From Pseudomonas fluorescens (GTDB lineage: Bacteria > Pseudomonadota > Gammaproteobacteria > Pseudomonadales > Pseudomonadaceae): DNA of 64,000 bases. Location of the stretch: NCBI RefSeq assembly GCF_000968015.1, contig NZ_LACH01000055.1:1-64000 (forward strand). The letters run 5' to 3'. Both the position numbers and the translations under genes were made by a program. Every line of letters begins with the position of its first letter. Within the stretch, counting starts at the first letter, position 1. The notes beneath the pieces are model-generated. The model had not been told where the DNA came from and made no database searches. It saw nothing but the letters and a program-made list of their open reading frames with translations. This document shows, in pieces, positions 60,553 through 64,000 of the stretch.

Positions 60553-60975
60553 ATGCGGTTGCGGGTTTTTTTTACCGTTTTAATTTCGGATTCACTAGCT
60601 GTTATGCTTTCGATGTTTTATGCGTTATTACTTACGTGGTTAATAGAGATAGTGGTCCCTTTAATTGGGGTTTGTTATTGGTTGGTGCTAGGTGCTTTTT
60701 TTGTTATTTTGTTGTTTGTTAACTTTTATTACTGTTCTCCCGGTTATATTGATGTTTCACTTGGGCGCGATCTTAGTCCCGAAAGAGACTCTGCTTGGGT
60801 TGCATATTTTGGCGCTTTTGTCGGTTCTTTGTTCTGGACTGCTGTTATCGTTCTACAAATTGATCAAGCATTTTCGCTGCAAGGCAGTCTTTCGTTTGTC
60901 GTTAGTGCGGCTATTTTTATGTTGGTTTTTGCCTGCTTATGCATTTATATAATGAGGCTGCGTCGAAGAAAGTGA
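60553..60975 (+). CDS. Small polytopic membrane protein in AT-rich insert
   Basis: A 140-residue protein with about four hydrophobic helices (residues about 5-27, 33-58, 85-106 and 113-135), a short loop SPGYIDVSLGRDLSPERDSAW and a basic tail (RLRRRK). Codon and base use is much AT-richer than the flanks. AGGGGG lies 6-7 bases before the ATG at 60553; the frame is open to 60445 with no ribosome site. It converges with the DUF4225 gene, only 18 bp apart, and might be its immunity protein, although such pairs are normally codirectional. No family recognised. Confidence 0.6.
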   Translation: MRLRVFFTVLISDSLAVMLSMFYALLLTWLIEIVVPLIGVCYWLVLGAFFVILLFVNFYYCSPGYIDVSLGRDLSPERDSAWVAYFGAFVGSLFWTAVIVLQIDQAFSLQGSLSFVVSAAIFMLVFACLCIYIMRLRRRK

Positions 60976-60993
60976 TGTGCTTGATGATGTGGT

Positions 60994-61680
60994 TCATTCT
61001 AAATCTGTTTCTTCTACTATGTTTTTTATTGTGATTGTATCGATCAATGCTTCAAAGGCCAGTGCCAGTTTTCCCATTTGTCTGTATGCTCGTTCATAGT
61101 TGATAGGGTCTTTCCTGAAAAGTTCAAGCGTATCAGTTTTACGCACTAGACTCATTACGCCGAAAGCTGATAGCCCTAAGTCCACAGAATAATAGATAGT
61201 GTTTCCGGTTTTAGTGTTTTTGGCTAGATGTTGATATGTTCTTCTAACTGGCCCTACTGTGCTGGGTGCGTCAGGTCCGTTGTATATATTTCCTGCGCTT
61301 TCATAAATGTTATTTGCGCCATGCGCAATGTAGGTTAACCCACTGGTTAATTTAATGCCTCTTGAGTTTCCGAGTGATGAAGCCCCGGTTTGAATCTGAA
61401 TTGCTCCCGCTAAAATCCCAATGCCATTTTGAGTGTAAAACATCGCTTTGGATGATAATTCGGCATACTCGTCTCTGATCTCTTGCAAACCCTGTCGTGC
61501 GCTGATCAAGCCTTCATCAACCGCTTGGATAATTTCGTTAGCAAAAGATGAAACGATCGAACTAAATTGAAGCTGCAAAAAACTATCGTACAGCTGCGTA
61601 GCGCCGATAGTGCACCCGAACGCCACAAGATCGGACGCAGCTTTAGTCACGTCATGAATATCACAGGAATCATCATTCAT
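60994..61680 (-). CDS. DUF4225 domain protein, candidate T6SS effector
   Basis: A 228-residue protein. The DUF4225-like part is residues about 75-175, with the glycine-rich hydrophobic GIGILAGAIQIQTGASSL and the typical GLTYIAHGANNIYESAGNIYNG. The N-terminal part is helical (LYDSFLQLQFSSIVSSFANEIIQAVDEGLISARQGLQEI). The hydrophobic stretches could insert into membranes. It overlaps the upstream hcp gene by 8 bases, the arrangement of Hcp-delivered effectors. Toxicity is inferred from context. The frame is open to 61782 but inside hcp. Confidence 0.7.
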   Translation of the reverse strand: MNDDSCDIHDVTKAASDLVAFGCTIGATQLYDSFLQLQFSSIVSSFANEIIQAVDEGLISARQGLQEIRDEYAELSSKAMFYTQNGIGILAGAIQIQTGASSLGNSRGIKLTSGLTYIAHGANNIYESAGNIYNGPDAPSTVGPVRRTYQHLAKNTKTGNTIYYSVDLGLSAFGVMSLVRKTDTLELFRKDPINYERAYRQMGKLALAFEALIDTITIKNIVEETDLE

Positions 61681-62173
61681 CCTCAATTCCCCACGTACTG
61701 TAAGCACACGTTCCCGCCTGAACGTGCGTCCAAGTGATATCACGATATCGGATGGATACCATCTCTTGAGGTTCTGCATCATTCATATGTATGGCATGAG
61801 GAACTTGAAGGTTGATGTGCGCGATTTTCGCCCCGGTGAGTTGTATTTTATAATATTTATCTTGGCCGCCCGCCGGAGATGTTCTATAGAAAAAGATAGT
61901 GCACTCAATGTCCTCCCTTTCATGGAGTGCACTAGCCAACAAAGGTGAAGATTTATCGATGTTCTTCGTAATCATGATCGGCAGATGTTTGCCGCGACCA
62001 CCTGAAACTCCACCGTCGTTACCTGTAATCATGTTGTGCGAATACGCCAGAATCATGATCTCGTCTTTATGGGCGATTTGACATTTACTCCCTATAGATT
62101 CCACACCGGAGCACCCGGCGGAAATTAAACCTTGGCGTTTGCCGGTGATTCTCATGTATCCGTGATTAGCCAT
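61673..62173 (-). CDS. hcp: Hcp family type VI secretion tube protein, orphan
   Basis: A 166-residue Hcp (TssD). Family marks: MANHGYMRITGKRQGLISAGC at the N-terminus, LPIMITKNIDKSSPLLASALHEREDIECTIFFYRTS in the middle and YKIQLTGAKIAHINLQVPH, all of the beta-barrel ring. Hcp hexamers stack into the inner tube of T6SS and carry small effectors in their lumen. No tss/vgr genes are near, so this is an orphan copy delivering the overlapping DUF4225 protein through a T6SS encoded elsewhere. The AT-rich base use suggests horizontal acquisition. Confidence 0.88.
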   Translation of the reverse strand: MANHGYMRITGKRQGLISAGCSGVESIGSKCQIAHKDEIMILAYSHNMITGNDGGVSGGRGKHLPIMITKNIDKSSPLLASALHEREDIECTIFFYRTSPAGGQDKYYKIQLTGAKIAHINLQVPHAIHMNDAEPQEMVSIRYRDITWTHVQAGTCAYSTWGIEDE

Positions 62174-62371
62174 GCGGGGTACATCCTGTTTTCTGATTGC
62201 TTTATTTCGAGCGTATCAGATGCACTATTGACAGAATTTTGATTTGGCAAATCTTTCAATTAAGTTAAGACTCGTCTTACAGCTTGTGAAGAAATTAGTG
62301 ATGGAAGAAACCTACAGGCGGAATTTTTTACCTTTGATCGGCTCCTGCGTGAAAATCAATATGCTTTCCGA

Positions 62372-62411
62372 GCAACCACAGCCCAATCTTGACGTCGTGG
62401 GCTGTGGTTGC
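62372..62411. repeat. Perfect 14-bp stem hairpin
   Basis: GCAACCACAGCCCA (62372-62385), 12-base loop, TGGGCTGTGGTTGC (62398-62411). No T-run follows on either strand, so it is not a classical terminator. It lies in the 495-bp gap 62174-62668 between hcp and the helicase gene; nothing else in that gap was recognised. Confidence 0.75.
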
Positions 62412-62668
62412 TGCATGAGAGTAAACGCGGGACGAGTCGGAGGAGGTGCCGTTTATGCTTGCGGGTGGGGCACGGCGAGGTTTCGTTTCACGTAATAGGA
62501 GGGCATTTTTTCCTTCAGCATTTGTGGGCTTATCGAAAAATAGCTGCATTGGCACATTAGTTCGTTGTGACGGTGATGATCGTCGTTCATGATCAATCTT
62601 TTTTCGTGAACCCACGGAAACCCATTTCCCATCGTTTTCAGCCCCGATCACGTTTCAAGAGAGACCTC

Positions 62669-64000
62669 ATGAGTTCAGGGATTAGTCAAAAGCTGCAGGG
62701 TAGCCGCAAGGAACTGCTCGATATCGGCCTTCGCAACACCATGCTGAACTTCCGCGCGTCAGCCAAGACGTTGACTGTGGTGGATGAGCTTTCAGAGTCA
62801 GTGTTCCACCTGCTTTATCGGCAGGAGAAGGCCATGAGCTTTTCGCCAATGGCACGCCAGAAGTTGGCGGCGTTGGCGAAAACCGCTCAGATCGAGGGGG
62901 AAGACGCTCAGGACGCTGCGACTGATGAGTTGCTGTTGCATGAACTTGACGGCTTGGGCGAATCGGGGTTTGTCGACGATGAGCTGGACGAGTCTGGGCG
63001 AGCGCGTCGGCATACGGATACGCGCCTGCAGATAGCACTGGATGAGGAACGCCTTTTCCTGCAGCTGTTGAGGATTCATAGCGAGGCGCGAGCGTTTATC
63101 GAGGAACAAGGCGTAAACACCCTGTTTCTGGCGCTGGGCTTTCTTCATTGGTACGAAGCGGACAGCTCAGAGACCCTTCGCAAGGCTCCCTTGATGTTAT
63201 TGCCGGTGACCCTTGAACGCAGCGGCGCAAAGGACGCCTTCAAGCTGAAGTATTCCGGCGACGAGTTGATGCCTAACCTGTCTCTGATCGCCAAGCTCAA
63301 GACCGATTTTGGTCTCGACCTTGCGGCCTGTGAATTCAGTGAGGATCGCTTCGATGCTACGGAGGGTAGTCTAGACAGCTTTTATGCCGAAGTTACGGAC
63401 CTGATAAGCAAGCAACCCCGCTGGAAGGTTTCAACCAACGAGGCTGCCCTCGGGTTCTTTTCCTTCGGAAAGTTCCTGATGTTCAAGGATCTGGACCCGA
63501 AAAGTTGGCCGCAAGACCAGCAGCCCGACGCCCACCCGGTAATCAATCGGCTTCTGGGACCTGGCTTCGGCGACCAGCGGCCAGCCTATGCCGAGGATGT
63601 GAACATCGACTCGGTGCTCCAGCCTGGGGAAGTGCGATTCGTTAAAGACGCAGACAGCAGCCAGACTGAAGCGATTCTTGAAGTGCGAGAGGGCGCCAAT
63701 CTGGTTATCCAGGGGCCCCCGGGAACCGGTAAGTCGCAGACCATCACCAACATCATCGCGGAACTGATTGCCCAGAAAAAAACTGTGTTGTTCGTGGCCG
63801 AAAAAATGGCCGCCCTTGAAGTGGTTAAACGTCGACTCGATCAATGTCACTTGGGCGATGCAGTGCTTGAGTTGCACAGCCATAAGTCGACTAAAACGTC
63901 GGTGCTCAAAGAACTCGGACGTACGCTTGAACAAGGCCGGCCACTGACCAAGGTGGGCGAGGATGATCTGGCCAACCTGGCGGAACTGCAAGGCAACTTG
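62669..64000 (+). CDS. DUF4011/COG1112-type superfamily 1 helicase, N-terminal part
   Basis: The first 444 codons of a large protein that runs off the window. It begins SSGISQKLQGSRKELLDIGLRNTMLNFR, the DUF4011 start (RkeLLDlglRNtlLNyR pattern). It continues through LFLALGFLHWYEADSSETLRKAPLMLLPV and reaches the Walker A motif GPPGTGKSQTITNII at residues 349-363. Proteins of this family are 1500-2000 residues, often ending in DUF3320 or a Vsr-like nuclease, and some occur in phage-defence systems such as Mokosh. The start ATG has only a weak GAGAG upstream. What follows outside the window decides its role. Confidence 0.85.
   Translation, partial: MSSGISQKLQGSRKELLDIGLRNTMLNFRASAKTLTVVDELSESVFHLLYRQEKAMSFSPMARQKLAALAKTAQIEGEDAQDAATDELLLHELDGLGESGFVDDELDESGRARRHTDTRLQIALDEERLFLQLLRIHSEARAFIEEQGVNTLFLALGFLHWYEADSSETLRKAPLMLLPVTLERSGAKDAFKLKYSGDELMPNLSLIAKLKTDFGLDLAACEFSEDRFDATEGSLDSFYAEVTDLISKQPRWKVSTNEAALGFFSFGKFLMFKDLDPKSWPQDQQPDAHPVINRLLGPGFGDQRPAYAEDVNIDSVLQPGEVRFVKDADSSQTEAILEVREGANLVIQGPPGTGKSQTITNIIAELIAQKKTVLFVAEKMAALEVVKRRLDQCHLGDAVLELHSHKSTKTSVLKELGRTLEQGRPLTKVGEDDLANLAELQGNL

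Noticed and set aside
60692..60952. Second membrane-protein-like frame inside the small membrane protein gene
   Set aside because: Hydrophobic because AT-rich DNA in a shifted frame codes Leu/Phe; the 60553-60975 frame has the better ribosome site.
62244..62495. 83-residue gene in the gap before the helicase
   Set aside because: No ribosome site and it spans a perfect 40-base hairpin; composition changes midway, so chance is more likely.

Overview
The window reads as chromosome of a fluorescent-group Pseudomonas. The grounds are the REP/BIME repeats built on GTGGGAGCGAGC-type palindromes between genes, a DUF2790 protein, glcDEFGB with divergent glcC, a puu/spu-type polyamine cluster and GC-rich coding. 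No rRNA, tRNA, CRISPR array or complete insertion sequence was seen.

Layout. 1-9.1 kb: a DUF2790 periplasmic protein, a LysR regulator, an EmrAB/OprM-type efflux operon that also carries an aldo-keto reductase, its divergent TetR regulator, the mismatch glycosylase Mug and a Tat-exported dienelactone hydrolase. 9.3-16.8 kb: the glycolate operon glcDEFG-glcB (minus strand) with divergent glcC and two TGGTN3ACCA operators 107 bp apart. 16.8-21.9 kb: a LysR gene coupled to glcC, then HMG-CoA-lyase-like, CaiB-type CoA-transferase, gamma-carbonic-anhydrase-like and MFS genes, which together look like catabolism of a branched hydroxy-diacid. 22-26.6 kb: an LldP-family permease, small proteins, a LysR and a quinone-oxidoreductase-type protein. 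27.3-33.6 kb: an MFS transporter, a LacI regulator and a Moc-like oxygenase operon (desaturase-type di-iron hydroxylase, Rieske ferredoxin, ferredoxin reductase, sugar isomerase). 33.7-36.1 kb: CHAD protein, short Ppx/GppA phosphatase and low-molecular-weight phosphatase. 36.9-39.8 kb: cupin, drug exporter and LysR. 40.3-46 kb: a five-gene exopolysaccharide-like locus whose first gene joins zinc ribbons to a catalytically dead GGDEF domain that keeps its RxxD site. 46-48.9 kb: a lipoprotein and small conserved proteins, ending in ThpR. 49-60.2 kb: polyamine import (PotFGHI) with gamma-glutamylation catabolism (PuuD, PuuA, PuuC, PuuB, PuuR). 60.3-62.2 kb: an AT-rich insert with an orphan Hcp, a DUF4225 protein and a small membrane protein. 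62.7 kb to the edge: the N-terminus of a large DUF4011/COG1112-type helicase, possibly a defence gene.

The least expected structural signal is a family of three short elements at 1620-1709, 9200-9355 and 36158-36363. Each is bounded by 18-bp ends matching or related to IS4 ends, flanked by an 11-13 bp target duplication, filled with REP palindromes, and inserted in the terminator hairpin of the gene beside it. The strongest candidates for undescribed systems are this terminator-associated MITE/REP family, the TackOD1/dead-GGDEF polysaccharide locus, the Moc-like demethylase operon and the Hcp/DUF4225 island.
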